64,000 bases of DNA from Phorcus lineatus (GCA_921293015.1 OV121086.1:38687194-38751193), one strand, 5' to 3'. Positions 35,072-50,285 are shown, counted from the stretch's first letter. Notes: generated by a model from the sequence alone, not told the origin. Made by a program: numbers and translations.

Positions 35072-38000
35072 GTAAGTCTGATATGATATGACTTTTTACT
35101 TTTACGTATTTTTTTTCATTTTCATTGACAAGTGTTTGTTATTTCCTTATTTTTAAGATTTTTTTTCTGACAAGGCATACTTAACATGTCCAATTTTACC
35201 TTCGTGTAAATCTTTTCTTCTATGATATAAGTTCATTTGACCAGCTTGTGAAGAGGATGTACATGAACTAAAACACATATAACCGAAAACATAATTTGAT
35301 GTCAGAATGTCCGAAATATTTCAATTTTATTGGGAAAAAATAATAGACATCGTGGCAAAGATGGCAAAGAGAATTATTATTCTTAAAAGAAATAATATCA
35401 AACAGCGATGAAAATTGCCTTAAAATGCAAAGATAAAAGTTGACATAATGACATCAATATTATTGCTTACAGCAAAGCTCTTATAGATTTACGTTCAAAC
35501 ACGCCGCAATCTGCTTTCTAATATGACTTATACACGAATTCTCAAATGCAAAATGTACAAAACACTTCAAATGTTAATGTTTTTACATTAATTTAAGTTT
35601 CGGACATAAAACCAAAATTTCAAACCTTAAGTCAAAACTTTTAATGTGTCCAGAAAAATAATTTTTATTCCAATATCTTTACTTGCCAACTTCAACTTGT
35701 GATTAGCAAAGAAGATTAAATTCTTATTATTTTGCTACAAATGGTTTACGGTTTGTCAAAGAAACCTAGTAAACCAATAGATTGGCATGGTTTTTATAGT
35801 TTTCCAATCAGTTTAATGGTCATTTATTGATTTGAGAAATGCTACAGAAGTTTGTTGCCATAAATACATGAAACGAGGTATCCTGCTATGCTTTGGAGAA
35901 AATAATTATAAAAGCAATGAGTGTTATTTGAAGTTTTTATCACTTCCATCGAAATTATATTGTAGAAAATTCCATTTCTTTCAATTCCTTTTAAATGCAC
36001 TTCAGCTGAAAAGGACATTTTCCCTTCCTGACACCATATCGGACCAAAATCTTAAGAGTAATTTAGCCGGGTATATTATAACATGAACGAATTTCATATC
36101 TGATTTGAAATGAGATTAATGCACTATGATGATCACTTGTGATGAAGATAAATTAGTTTTACTTGTTCTGTCAAAATCTGCTTTTAATTTCATAAAAAGA
36201 GACATATTTCATTTGGATAATTTTATCTCTGTGTACAAAACTTACATACCTTGTACTTATAACTTTCTATATTTATTCTTGTCTTTCATAACTCTTAAAG
36301 GGCGGCTCCCTTTTATGCCGTTTTAGATTGTACACTTATATGCATTTTATGTGAGTTTAGACTCGAGTAAACCGTGTGTGTTTGTCTGTCTTCAATATTT
36401 ATACCCCGTTACGAACTACTCAGGTGTATTTAGCGGTCTTTGAAAATGATGGCTCTTGTGCCTGCTTGAGCATATGCATTGGGGCCGGTTAAAATATGGT
36501 ACAGGGGAATTGAAAAAAATCTTTAATAAAAACTTTGAAAATCTGTGAAAGCATCCGATACAAATGAATACACCACATATAGTCTTCAATTGATGACTTG
36601 TCCACGCACGTTAGCCGGTTTAACAGATAACTAAGATTGTCATATATAGTCTTCACATCACCAAATAGTCATATCATTCGAACTATATGACTTTGTAACG
36701 TATATGAAGCGTTGTATTCAGAAGTATGGATATCCAACATCAAATGTCCTCAACCTTTCTATTGTAAACCGTGCTTTAATCAATACTAAATTCCTAAAGG
36801 GGTCCTAAGGGGTCAGTTATCTACTTTTGTCCTGTTTAATGTTTAAATAGTTAATATAACAATAGACATTAGAGAATAATAAATGATATCGCATTCTTAA
36901 CGTTTTCACAAAACCATTGATTCCATATATTATTATACCACCTCCCCTTCCTAGTGTTTTAAGTATAAAAACTGCAATTAAAATTTTATACTGATATGGA
37001 TTATAGTATGGATGATCAGTGTTGGTTATCTTCATTGTATCAGTGACATATGTCAGATTGGATATGTCAATCGTGTACAGAGTAATGTGAGTAGTATGTA
37101 GCCTACAAGGTGCATATCATATTTTAATCAAAAGCATGATGATATTTTAATCAAATCCAAGAAGATCATATGAAGCCATATATCATGCTTTTCATAAGAG
37201 GTCACATTTCAGTATCATCAGTTAGATTAAAACCTTGAACATTGAGAAACTGACAGTTCCTCAATTTATTTTACTCTTTTTTATTTATTTATTTACGTTT
37301 GTGAAGAGTTATTTCAGGATCAACTGATACGTACATGACTTTGTACCATTTACATAAGCGATCTTTTTAATTTCCACTGTCATCAAAATTTAATTGACAT
37401 GTATTTTTACAAGAAATTTACAATAATAAGAAAGAACTGAAAAATCGATTGAAATTTTGTTGATGTATGCATGTTTCATATGATAGCTTGTTCTGGACTT
37501 TTCTTTTCATTCCATTTCAAAATACCCGAAACATTATCTTCCAAATATCATACTTCTATGGCATTCTGTTTTAGTTAACAAATTCGGTTTTGACTTAATA
37601 ATGAAGCCATTCGAAAAAGACAAATATTGGACCATAAGGCTAAAGCTTTGCTTTTCAGACTAAACCACATCGCCAGTTATCATTTTGATTTAAATCCAAA
37701 TCAATGCGCAATTCAACTCTTGATATTTCCATCATTTGACCATTATTCAATTTTTTTACTTAATTAAACATACATTAGGGGTTGATTATTTTCTCGAAAT
37801 GAAATGAAAATGGAATAATGAAATATGGAAAAATATTTCCTTCTCAATGATTGAAAATACTTTCATACACATATTTCATTCACATGACTTCTTCTTTAAT
37901 TGCTTGGCTTACGGTCAGTTTGCATTTGGTAATGAGAGAGGCAATTCTTTCAAAATGGCCATCCGAGGAATTTACGTTTGTATTTGGTATATCAACTATC

Positions 38001-40217
38001 TCGATGATTTTGATAACATTAGCTATATAAATATTCTTACTCTAAGTTTTTAAAATTTTAAGCGCTTTAAACTGAATGGAAGTATTTGGTATTCCACTTC
38101 TAGATGATGCTTAGATTATTAATTAATAAATGAAGGTCCATTTTCTATTTGATGTCTAATTATTTCATTTTGAATAACTGTTTCGACGATGTCATATTTT
38201 CGCCCCCCCCCCCCCCCCTCCCCCTCCTCCCCCAACATGATATTGAGTATGACAGCGTTTCGAAACCAACTTTTCTCATATACAACAAATAACCCAAGTT
38301 CGTAGTGTATAGTAAAGATTCTATTTTTTTAAAATTACTGTCATATTTTTTATAACACTTCCGATTAGCCAATTGTTCAATATATTCAGTTATGGACTGT
38401 AATAATGACCAGTCAAATCGTATTAAAATAGGGCTCATGAAATGTCTGTTATGGTTGTCAACTTCAAATTTGATTGATTAAGTGTCCTACAATACAGTAC
38501 TAGCGAGAAAATCAATACATACACTACAGAAGCTTCGATGCAGGCAGCTACTTTAGGTGATAGGATTTTTTCTTTTTGTAAACTAAAGAAGCCGTTGACA
38601 TGGTATATCCACACAAATTACAAAATGAATTTAGATACAACAATTTTATCTTTATCTAAAACTGTATAAATGTTAAAGACTCCCTTGTTGTAAATACGTT
38701 TCTGCATGTAGGTTAACACTGTTTTTACTGTATGTGAAATGACATTAGCACTGTTTACTTACTAAAACATAACAGTAAAAATATGCTGACCATATACAAA
38801 CATAAAAACTAGATCAGGTGTATGCTTACTCAGGCCCCATTAGCCTGTTCAAATACCACCCTTAGGAGATCAAGGTTAGATTCAATAAGTACTCTTTGAC
38901 ATGAAATACATCGATCTAGAAAATCTCCACTGCTTAATGTCCCACTTAACAATGAACACTACAGTTAGTCTTGCATAATGGAGGTGAAGACTACAGATTA
39001 CATTCAATCAACATATAATTGTTCTGTAAACCAGACAAATCAGCTTCACTCTATCTAAATTCCAACATTTAGTTATCCTGTTAAAAGATAAATTCCCATG
39101 GCAGCAAATTATGCGTCACTGTGTGTACATTCACTTATTGTGACGAACTGTTAAATTTGCATGATGTATACTTAGTTTTTGTTCATGCTTTTATTTTGAG
39201 TTGTAAACTTTATTAGTAAATACCTACTAACGTATGAAATATCTATAAAAAGTGCCATAGGTCATATTAACCACCTTTCATTTCTGCTTGTATGTATTGT
39301 TCGATAATCAGTCCTTGAAATAAAATATAAAGGCGCAGTAGCACAAATTTAAGATAAGTTATCTCACAAAAATATGAAAATGAATTTTCCCAATGCAGAG
39401 CACTCTTTTTAGTCATAACAAACATACCGAACATATTATGCGCGGTTTCCCTAAATTGAATTAAATGCATATGGTGTTCACTCAAAAAATGGCCACTGGT
39501 TTTTTTTGCTTGTTATTTAGTCTTTTGCCTGATACTTGGCTATTTCCGCTACGACTACGGATGATTGGGTTAAGTCATGAGATGTCTTGACCCCTTAAAG
39601 ATAATGAATTTCACATAGACTAATTTTAATAGGGATTATTTGAAGAAATGCTTATTTCATGCAATAGCATTACAATTCTGCTACGTTTATTAATGAATCT
39701 CTAACAATGAAAATAGCGTTACATGATACATGCAATTCATTCAACCATTCGCCGTTTCACCAAAACGTCACATAACTAGTTCATTTGCTTTAAGTAAAAT
39801 ACCATAACAGTTTATATATTTAATTATGCGTTTTTATTGAAGTGAAAGGATGTATGTACATCCAAATTTTCTTCGTCTGTTATTCACCGCAAAAACATCT
39901 TCTTAGAAGACTTTTTCTTTCCTAATGTTTTCTACAATCAACTCAAAGTGCGCATGTTAAAGAAAAACAACATCAATTATTTCAGGTGTACCATATCACT
40001 TACCAAAAACATTGTAAGCGGTATTATGTAGTTGCAGGAAGGACTTAATTTTGCCAGATTTGACATCGTAACTTCATAGGAGACATTGGCTTCAATCCTG
40101 TATCAGATTAGTTAAATCATGAAGTGATCAGTGGAATCATAATTATTGTCATCGATTGTCTGTTGAAAAGGGCTCTTAAAAGTATTATTTCTGTACGTAA
40201 AATCACTGAGATCTTAC
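35072..40217. other. AT-rich stretch, possibly intronic, without supported exons
   Basis: If the exon at 35001 is real this would be intron or intergenic sequence. It contains a poly-C run at 38203-38233 and the old repeat copy near 39330-39480. No exon is supported. Confidence 0.4.
38203..38233. repeat. Poly-C tract
   Basis: A run of 16 C followed by TCCCCCTCCTCCCCC. Confidence 0.95.
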
Positions 40218-40388
40218 GTCACTGCACAATTTCATATCGGTACCAAAGGTAATGGCTGGCACAGAAATAACGCCCCAATAAAGATCTATCACGTTTAGGT
40301 ATGGTTGCTTGGAGGCTACAGATACGGAATTGTCCCATTCGTTACATGATTTGTTTAGACAAGTGTAATCACTAGTCGACGGACAACA
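40218..40388 (-). CDS. Candidate Cys-rich internal exon
   Basis: On the minus strand, an acceptor CACTGCAG precedes TGTTGTCCG and a donor GAC|GTAAGA follows 171 bases later. The exon has phase 0 at both ends and 57 open codons. The peptide begins CCPSTSDYTCLNKSC, contains YLNVIDLYWGVISVPAITFG, and ends KLCSD. It has five Cys and one hydrophobic stretch. Base composition is closer to coding than the AT-rich flanks. The pyrimidine tract before the acceptor is weak and no partner exon was found. It could be a decayed exon or chance. I do not recognise the family. Confidence 0.25.
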
Positions 40389-43045
40389 CTGCAGTGATAT
40401 CAAGATATTCTTAAATTTCATAACATGACAGCTGAATATAGCTGGCATCTCCAACAATATCCTACGTGTCATTGTTCATTAGAAAATCTATATCTAAGGG
40501 CGAAAATGAATCTTGCTAAAAAGAAGGATGATATGTGCACGTCCGTATTGATGTGCTTATGAGATGCATTAAGTAATCAATGTTACACTATTTTATAACC
40601 AGATGAACACCTTTATAATTAATGTTATACTGTTCTACGACTATTGAAAATGTTCGATTTTGAAAATAAAGAACTGTTTAAGGCTTTAGAGGAAAGATGA
40701 TCAATTGGCCAAAATAACTAGTTTATAAGATACCTTAACTATCTTTGAAACATGTTCAATTTATTACAACGAATATCTATTCAAAATTGGCTTTTATCCA
40801 TAACACATTAATTAGTCAATATCATTTTAGTAGTATCAGTACTACCAGAATGCATCCACTTCCGGGTAATTTTGCAGTGAGAGTCAACATCAATCATGCT
40901 CAGTAACTTTTGCATTTACAAATGTACATAAATACGATCATCTTATCATTTAATCTCTGGAATTACTTGATAAACTTGTTCACTAGATTATTGTTGATGG
41001 AACTTCATCGTGATGTCTGTAACGTAATCCATCAGCAAAACAAAACAAAAGAAATACATTATTATGTAAGCAACAAGCTTAAGTCTTGGATATTGATACA
41101 ATCGATTATATAATTTGTAATTGTGTATTTATGAACTTGGTTTGTTTGTAATTAACACTTTTATTACATAAAACAAATTTAAAAGCGTTCGCAAAATTCA
41201 AAACAATCTGCAAAAATGAAATGGTAAGTAACTTCAAGAAACTCCAAAATAATATTGATTGATTTTAAGAGTCAGCAAAATTGTCAATAAACTGACTTTT
41301 GACAGTTTGATGATTTCACAGGAGAAACGTTTGCATAAGAATTACACTGTGTGCGCAATCGAAAATGGTACAAACTGCCTTAATTAATGCAAGAGGGGAA
41401 TCCTGCATTATTTAACGCCCTTTGATTGTTATCCGTTTATAATTAACATGATCAAAATGTGGCGAAGAAAGGGAAAATTAAATCTTTACTGTTATCAAAT
41501 TTCCACAAAACCGTTTAAAAACATAGTTGATTTTGGGTTACCTCAGAGTGCAAATATCAATTCGATGTTGGTTATCCATAGGAACTTGTTTGTTCATTTC
41601 ACTTCACTTATCAGAGACTTTTGCACTCAACACTAAGGTGGTCATAAGTCGCTTACGTAGCCGAAATGCAGTGTTAAAGGATCGCACTGAGGTTAACCTT
41701 AACGTTAAGGTGTTTTGTGCACCCTGATTCTCAAATGCCTCTGGAAGCAGTTGATACCATACAGAAGTTGATTATCTGTAATAGCTTGTTCGTCTTCAAT
41801 TTACCAGATTCTGAAATGCCTCCAGAAGCAGTTAGTGCAATAAAGAAGTAGACTGTCAGTTCCTCAAGTCTAACGTGAAATAATTCATTTGCATTACACC
41901 CTAAAATAACAAGAGGGTTCTTATTCAAGTGGTGTACACACCATGGTCTGTCGAGGAATTGATTCTATATATATGATTTTCCCCATGTCCATCCGTATGA
42001 GGATGAATAACCCAATACATGTTTATCATATTCCAAACGTACTATAAGTATGAATTCAAAATGGACCTTAAACGCCAACCATTCATAATTAACTATATTG
42101 AACATAACAAAAAGAGAAAGAAAGTTTTTTTTTTCCATTTTATTGTAAACTTTGTTTTTGCTTACATTCTGAAAACAATTTAACAGTTGTTTTCGAATGT
42201 GACAAATGATTTAAATAATTAAACTTTGGTTTACAGTAAATATTTATTTCACTAGGGACTTCTTATTTTGTATTTTGTTATATATAATTGAACAATGATC
42301 GTGTATATCCTATGGCCCAATTTAAAGTATCTACATGTATAAAAGATTCATTTTGTTCTAGTATTTTATTCCGCTGTTTATGTGATCTTCATGTGAAGTT
42401 ATGTTATAAAAATTACCAAAATATAAATTCATGATGTTTGTGTGGATCTTACAAAGACCGATATGAGCTTAAGTAAATAAAATGTCTGCACGTTGATTGA
42501 TTATGGAGATTAAAAAATACGATTCTGTTATGACACTCGTAAATTGCATAAGTATCTCTCGAACGTAATTTTGAGTTATATAGGAAACAATTAACTCGAT
42601 TCACGAAAGTGGTATTTGACGTGAGATTATTTAGTATACCATGTATGACGCACGCAGAAGTATTTATATGCTGATATGTTATCATTGTTGATAATAATTG
42701 TAATTTTTTTGTAATCACGCTTATGTGGTAATCATGCGTATTGATTGATATCTAACTCACGCAATGTTATTGTTCATCATTTTCTTTCTCTTTTATTTAC
42801 TACAAACATCTTGAAGATCACCTTGTATCAATGTTGTTATACCTGCAAGCTTATCGTTCATGGCTGATGTACGTAACTAATGAGTCACACTAGAAATTAT
42901 GGTCAGTCAAAGTATATGTAAAGTCAACAGCGTTCTTTATATAACTGTTATCTCCTAAAAAATAATGCAGTTAATGTTAATCAATTTACTGAGCCGAAAT
43001 TGAACAAACATTTTACAATATGGAACATGGTCTTTCCTCCACCTC
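40389..43045. other. AT-rich stretch, no supported gene
   Basis: A short direct repeat near 41720-41850 (CTGATTCTCAAATGCCTCTGGAAGCAG / CAGATTCTGAAATGCCTCCAGAAGCAG, about 95 bp apart) is the only structure noticed. Confidence 0.45.
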
Positions 43046-43049
43046 CTCT

Positions 43050-43280
43050 TTCTCGGCACGGACCATGTGTATGTTTTGTCATGGCTAGCGAGATCACCAG
43101 ATATGTCTCCGATAGAGCATCTGTGGTACTACCTCGGGCGCCATATTCGACAACGTCAACAGCCTCAACTGACTGTATAGAATCTCAAGTCGTGCTTTTC
43201 AGGACAAATTGTGCCAGATCGCTATTCATGTGATTAGGCCACTTGCAAACGCTGTCCGATGTGGTGTCGTGTAGCGTCCT
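43050..43280 (+). pseudogene. Tc1/mariner transposase C-terminal remnant
   Basis: The frame reads DHVYVLSWLARSPDMSPIEH then LWYYLGRHIRQRQQPQLTV, then stops at TAG, continues NLKSCFSGQIVPDRYSCD, stops, and ends KRCPMWCR. This matches the end of Tc1-type transposases, where SPDLSPIEHLW carries the last catalytic acid (Glu, present here as the E of PIEH) and the (M)RRC.A tail follows. Two stops make it a pseudogene. Nothing of the first catalytic Asp region is seen upstream, so the copy is 5'-truncated or eroded. Confidence 0.8.
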
Positions 43281-43299
43281 TTGTTGCATCATGAGTGAG

Positions 43300-46200
43300 G
43301 CACACCCTTTATTAAGACGTTTTAGTGATCAAGAAGTGTGACAGGTAATCGAATACCGGACAATACACCACAGTCAACTAATTCTTTCAGGAGGATGAAT
43401 ATACAACATGTTAATAATATCAAATGTTGGAATTTACAAGTGTTTTGTTATTTGTTATACTTAATTTTAAAATGCACGAGGACGTTTCTTTTGCACGTGA
43501 GATAACAAATGATATGGTGAATAACCAAAGGTTGTATTCAATTTCCAAACATTGTCTTGGATTTTTTCCTTCTTATTTTTTTTAAACATGTAACAAATCA
43601 TTATTTGATAATAAGATTAATTTCTTCAAATTAAAACATAAAGCTCATAAGTAAATAATCTAGAGGTATCGCAAACATAACAAAACAAGAAAAGAAAGTA
43701 TAACGCGTCAATAAGATATCAAAAATTTTTCTTGCGATGGTCATTTCTTCCAAAGAAAATGGTAATCATTAGTGGATTTGTGTGGTTCTTAACAAGCAAT
43801 ATGGCCATAGTGTAAAAGAGATTACGTAGGAATAAAGTAAGGGCTTAAGAAACAACTCTAGAGAATATGTTTCCTTTGTTTATGTATAAATTATATCAAT
43901 CTGGATGATGATACTGTCTCAGTCAGTGCCGTTGCTTACAATGAGTCACCAATATAACAGTCATCCAAGAGCATACCTGTACATGTTTACATGTATCGTA
44001 CAATCGGATCCAACTCACTGCATATATTGATATTTGGCTTTCTAACACACGATTTGAATAGGTTAAATTTCAATCGTGAAATCTATTTGAACACGTACAT
44101 TTTAAAATGTATTTTTTTAAAAGGTTTTGTTTATGGAAGCTTGCCATGATAAGTAAAATGATGATGTAGATATCTTTTGATTAAATATCCAAGGGATCAT
44201 ATAGGGTTCGGACCATTCAGCCCTGAATGCCCGATAATGTCTTCCGATTTGATCGAGTATGAAACCGTTATATCACCACTACTGCTATTTAAGTTGATTT
44301 GAAATATTAAATTATCATTTAATGCATTAACGATTTATCTACTCATTTGTACATTCTAATATATTTCCTAAGATTGTCATTTCATCTGAACCAAAAACTT
44401 TTGTACTGAGATTGTAGAAAAATATATTTGCAACACGAGAAAAACATTTTTGTCTCACAAAAACTATTATTTATGTATGTTGACGTTTATCTCAAGACAA
44501 GTAATGGATCTTGACAGGTGTCTCGGAAGAAAATCTAAAACGTCAAATCAGATTAAGACATTTACTAACGTGCTGATTCTCACAGATCAACAGGACCTAC
44601 GGCGCCAATAGTTCGATGTATGCTCAAATCAATAAAACGTATTTATATTTTCACTGAAATTGTATTGATGCTCTAGTCTCTAGGACAGGAATATATTAGT
44701 TACGAAAACAGCAGGTACTTCTTTATCTTTATTTTCGGAATTATCGTAATATTCAAGAATATATGTTCTCTTTTTAACACGTCAGTTATATCCATTTATT
44801 TTAGAATTTGCAGTTACATATGCATTATGCCATAACGAATAATATGTTTTTTCATCCACTTACATTTTCTTCTTAGAAAAATGTCTTTGACAACTTAATG
44901 GGAATTCAATCATTTTTATTGAATAACCAGTCAATCTGAACATCTGTATATTGAAATGAAAATTTTAATTTAGTTGAACGAAAGTTTAGCATTTAGAGGA
45001 TGACAGTTTCAACTTAATCAATAATGACATTCACTAAGTGCAATACTTAATATAGAAATCGAGTGGTAAATTCGAAACTTGCTTTTTTTTATAGAATAAA
45101 CGGTCATATGGTTTATGGAATATTCAATTTCTTTTATGACATTAATAAAAGATATAGTAATAGTCAAAGAGTTGCGAGGAAGAAATGATTATCTGTCCAT
45201 TATACGTTATTGCGAAAAACTCCGACTTTTAGAGACACTAATATTCAAGAGGGGCACATACCTCAGATTTCTGATATCCATGTTTATTACAATCGTAAAC
45301 CTATGATTGATTTATGGATGACAAATGACTGGAAATTCAAATAATAGCTAAGTAAATAAGATAAAGGTTTATCTACCTGTTACTTTTGCTAAGATCATTT
45401 TTGCACATTGTTCCGAAATGAGTTTCTAAAAGAACTTGTCTAATATCAAACGTTTACCATGCTTCATTCATGATACAGTATATAAATGGAATAGTGTCGC
45501 TTGATGACCTCATAGTTAATGACGTCAAGAAAAAATGACGTAATATAACTTGCACGGTGTTTTGTTGATGGTATCCAAGAGGCAGGTTCATAGTTGATTA
45601 AAACACAATTAATCGTATGGTATATTTATTTATCAACGAATTAGTATGACATTTTAATACCTTGTGTTGTATGCCTGCTCATTGAACGTTTACATATCAC
45701 TTTTACTAACAAAAGCGTCGAAGGTTGAGTAGGTACACGTAGAATGACATCCATTCCTATCACTTGTAAGTTCAGTTTACAAACACTCATGTCTACAAGC
45801 AATCACCTCCAAATGAATCGCCAGCCTTAAGATACGCTGAGAAATACGATCGGATCAAAGAAAATAAATACCTTGTCTCTTTATTTTTGTTATGAAGAGA
45901 AAGGGTAAAATTACCAGAAGCCATTGCACGACTATTCCTAGCAATCAAGCTTGAGCAGAAATCCACCCCGAATGTTGAACGATTATTGAATCAACCACGG
46001 ATATTAAATCAGAACATTCAAATCAAGAGGGTCAGGCTTTCCAACAATGAACAATCAGTAAAGACACACCCAAGAGAGATAAGTTTGAAAAACTCTTTGA
46101 AAATCGGCAACTGATGATATGGCAGAATATTTCATTCAAATGGGGATGAAACTTAAATCGACCACTATCGAACATAGAGTATAGTACAGGAATTTCCTCA

Positions 46201-49200
46201 CATATTTCAAGTTGCCCATGGTGCCCATAGTAATGTATGCTACATCACATTCATTCAACTTTGGATTCTGGACGTTAATATCTAAGTACCTTTAATCAAG
46301 GAGCCTTAAAAACAGACGAAAGAAAGAGGATTCTTGGTTTTGTTTCATATTGAAATGATATTTATTCAAATGATCATAGAATATCTTCAAGGCATGAAGT
46401 CTCATCCAGGAGTTAAACACATCAACTCGTTTCTAAGAGAAGACACGCAATATCTTCCTTTAAGAAAACATTTATGTTGGTTATGAGGGCAAACTGTGAT
46501 AGATGATATACAATGGCAAACACGAGAAGTTTCTCTAGATCCGGGATGGGAGATCATTTGTTTAAAAACCATATCATCTTGATGGCAACGCTAACGAAAT
46601 AGGAAGGCCTAGGGAGATATGCGGTTTTACATCTAATCCTTGATTTCAGTGAACAGTAAGCATTTCCACTGGGAGGATCTTTTAACTCATTGCGAACAGA
46701 TAAAGGAAACTACAAAAGTGAAACTATTCTGATAAGTCTGAACTTTAAACTATATAAGTCAAAATAACTAAAAAGAAAAATCATGACCATAAAATGCAAC
46801 TACGCCCTAAAACAACATGCAGTGGAAAGTTTACCATATTTTATTAACAGGCAACATAGTGAAACAAATGTGGGTCTCACGAAATCTGAATTCAGAGCAA
46901 GAACCAACAACCTTTAGTCATGCGTAACAATCTCAGCAGATACACTCTACAGACATCGGCTAAAATTTGGCAACTAAAAAGGATAACTACACGTACAAGA
47001 TTGAATCGGCAAAATTGGTAAAAACAAACCATTCCATAACATCAGTAAAAGATAAATACTTTTCACATTACGAGAAATGTTTTATGTAATGGAGAATATA
47101 TTAGAAGGAGTGGATAAGGGACAGAATTCTGCTGCTCACTCATTGGACATAAGATACAAACTTATCCAACCTCGTGCATTGCCATTTTATTCATCGAGAT
47201 ACGTTTGACAGCAAAATGCACGTGCTTAAATCATTCTTCCTATGTTCAACATGTTATCCTTGGTCCGTCAGCTAAAGAACACGGAATTTTTGTTTTAAAA
47301 AATATCGTTCGGTATCTTATGTACATTTATTACCTACGAGGGCAATCATATTTAGGGTCATATATTTCATACGATGCCCTAGGGGAAAATATCCCTTTTT
47401 CCTTGTGACGTCATGTCATAAACAATGCTTTGAATGCGACTGAACATTATTTCTACGAGTGGATATTTCCCGTAATCACTCTTACCGAGTTGATTATTCT
47501 ATTTATTACCCATATGCAATTAAAATAAACAATTACGGCTGAAAATACTTTTCCATTAAAGACGGTAAATGGAAAAACCTGTTAATTTTTTAAGATTTCA
47601 ACAGGCAAAAGTGGCGATATCTTTAAGAAAAACATATAAAGAAAGCATCGAAAAACGTTTGTATGTCAATATTGTCTGCTAATCTGAAGTTTGAACAACA
47701 TTTCTTCTCTTGGGTGCTGCTTTCACTGACGTCTTGTTTCTTGGATCAAGAACGATAACTCTAAACGGATTACTTATCGTGTAGTCGCTGAACCTTAGTC
47801 TGGAACTGATTAAATACCCAACTACTACAACAACGAAACGAAACCCCATTTTTTACGAATAATCTATCAATTTGGATAAATACTGAATTCAGCTGCATAC
47901 TGTTTGGGTGAGGATGCCAATGTGCATATATCTTTTTGGTGTGAGCGTGTTTGAACTGGATCGAGACTGTCAGAAACCTGCACGTTGTGGCAGTGACAAC
48001 GAAAATAGTGTATGCTTTGAACAGTCGTTGGTTAGATTTGTTTTTAAGTTGTGGCTTGATTAAGAATAACTACAAGTTGTCATTAATGTATCACTACTAT
48101 TCATATTTTGTGATGTTTTCATAAATATTTTGATGGAAGCCGTGTTTGTTTACAAACAACGACGAAGCCAATTTTGCTTGGGAAAATGGTCATTCCTGTA
48201 AATTACAGTCACACCGAAACAGGTACATGACTTGACAAATATTTTGTTTGAATTTAAACTTGTAATAAATGTATAAGAACGTTCATCGATCTACGCTTTT
48301 CTTTGTATGGCGATGCATGTGTTCGGCACGTTCTATTTATCAAGGAAACATGAAAAAAGTCCCGTCAACCAATCGTATTTCATTCTCTTAGTAATCGACC
48401 AATTAACGCCGATAATCAGTAAAAAGCACATGTGCGAATATCAAAAAAATATCCACCTGTGTCTCCTCGCCCGTATGGGTAATATCATATTCACGACACT
48501 AGTGCCTAAATAACAGTATATCCCTCGCTCACATTTTGTTGTTTCCGGTAAGGGAGTAACTTTAGTCTAATCAATCAACGTTTTACAATGAATCACTTAC
48601 TAGCTATCCTGAAGACAAAATTAACTAAAGCTAAAGATATTATCATTTCTGTTGTCTCACAAGAAGGAGTTACACAATAGTTGACTTCCACCTGTATTAA
48701 TACAAGAAATACAAGCCTACTCTGATATCAGTCGTCTACTGATACCCATGGCTTAATTTCTCTTCCCTGAGAATTTTATCAAGAAAATTTGAACTTAAAT
48801 AAACTACCCCCACCCACTTTAATCTTGTTACGAAGCAATACTATTTATTAACGCTAAATTTTAAACAGTTCCCCTTTGGGCGTATGCTCAGAAATTCCAT
48901 TTTGAAATTTCCCCTCCTGATCCGCCGAAAGTATGAGCTAAAATAAGACTAAAGTCTGTTGTGAACTTGTAGGTCCAGTCGACGTAGAAATTTCATTGGC
49001 TTCTTGAAGTGCTGATGAAAAGTATCGGAATTTAAAACTATGGGTGGCCGAGGATGGATATCAGTATGAAAACTAACAACTTTTTTACATTAATTTCGTT
49101 ATTTAAAGCTAAAACCGGTTTTATAAAAGGAAAGTATTAATGTGTTTACAGGAAAGTAGTATTTCGAAGATATCAGTGATTTGTGCAGACGTTAAGTTCA

Positions 49201-50220
49201 GTGAAAAATTGTGGGTGCAAGTAAAAAATAAGTTGGTTTTGTTATAACATAAATTTATATGAATAAGTAATTCCACTAGAAAAAATTCGATAACCTTTCA
49301 CTTTAACTTCTGTTTTCGAGATGCAATATTTCTTAAATAAATCTCTTGTAAGAAGTTTGAAATTTCGATTTATCTATCCAACGACTACTATATAGATATA
49401 TTTCCCATTTTATAAATATGGACATTTCCTTTTCATACTTGCCTTAAACTATATCTGTTATATAAAAGGAGGCTTGATCAAATCTGAAGCCTGACTCGTT
49501 GTAACTTTTATCGTTTCAGTAATGTTTCATTTCAAACCTAAGCACGTTTGTTGCCTTAAAGTTTGCATATCAAGCACACTCATGTCCTGTTTTAGTCCAT
49601 ACTGCTCTCTGTTTAACACGATATCGAGTCAGTTCACTGATGCTGAAGAACAGTTTCCGAAGGAGCTGGCAGACTCCCTCTAAATAACCTGTCAAATATA
49701 ATCGAATGAAGAACCTCGCCTTGCAAGTTTTTTTAATGGAGTGCAGCTAAGATGATTTAAAAAACCTGTTTCCCCAACATATTGAAATCTTAAATTGGGA
49801 ATGTAAATTGTAATGTAGTTTTAGTTTGATTGTCATTAACTGTTAGCTGACTGTGACAATACATTTTATTACGATGCTCATTGACATATTTTCCTTATCT
49901 GAACTAAGTATATGTTTTCTCATAAGATTGAATAATTATTATAAAGGTAATCCCTCACTGCTATGCAATCTAATTGTGTAAATGAACAATACTTGGTATT
50001 TGTGAACAAAAGATGTTGATAAGTAAATGATAATGACCGACCATGAGGGTTTTCTTTCGTAGGAGAGGTCATTTTCTGTCTGATATATCCAACAGGTATA
50101 TCAAAGGTATTTTTGATATTGAGAGCTTTCTTTTCCTCCTTAAAAAGCATGAGATGCGCCATTAAAATCTCAGTTATCATGTAAGTCGTACCTTCAATAG
50201 AATCTATGAAGCTAATCTGG
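43300..50220. other. AT-rich stretch without supported genes
   Basis: Short frames of 60-90 codons occur, none with motifs or splice context. CRE-like TGACGTCA palindromes near 45520 and 47408 are the only sites noticed. Confidence 0.45.
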
Positions 50221-50221
50221 T

Positions 50222-50285
50222 ACAGTTGGCTTTAGTATGCAGCTGTCTGGCGGTTTTAGGTTCGACACGGCCAAAACAACTGCAG
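50222..50285 (+). repeat. Possible tRNA-like/SINE fragment
   Basis: An A-box-like CAGTTGGCTTTAGTATGC at about 50224 and a B-box-like AGGTTCGACACGG at about 50259. Stems are not convincing; probably a SINE head fragment. Confidence 0.25.

Noticed and set aside
42449-42718. 89-codon minus-strand frame
   Set aside because: No motif, AT-driven composition, no splice context.
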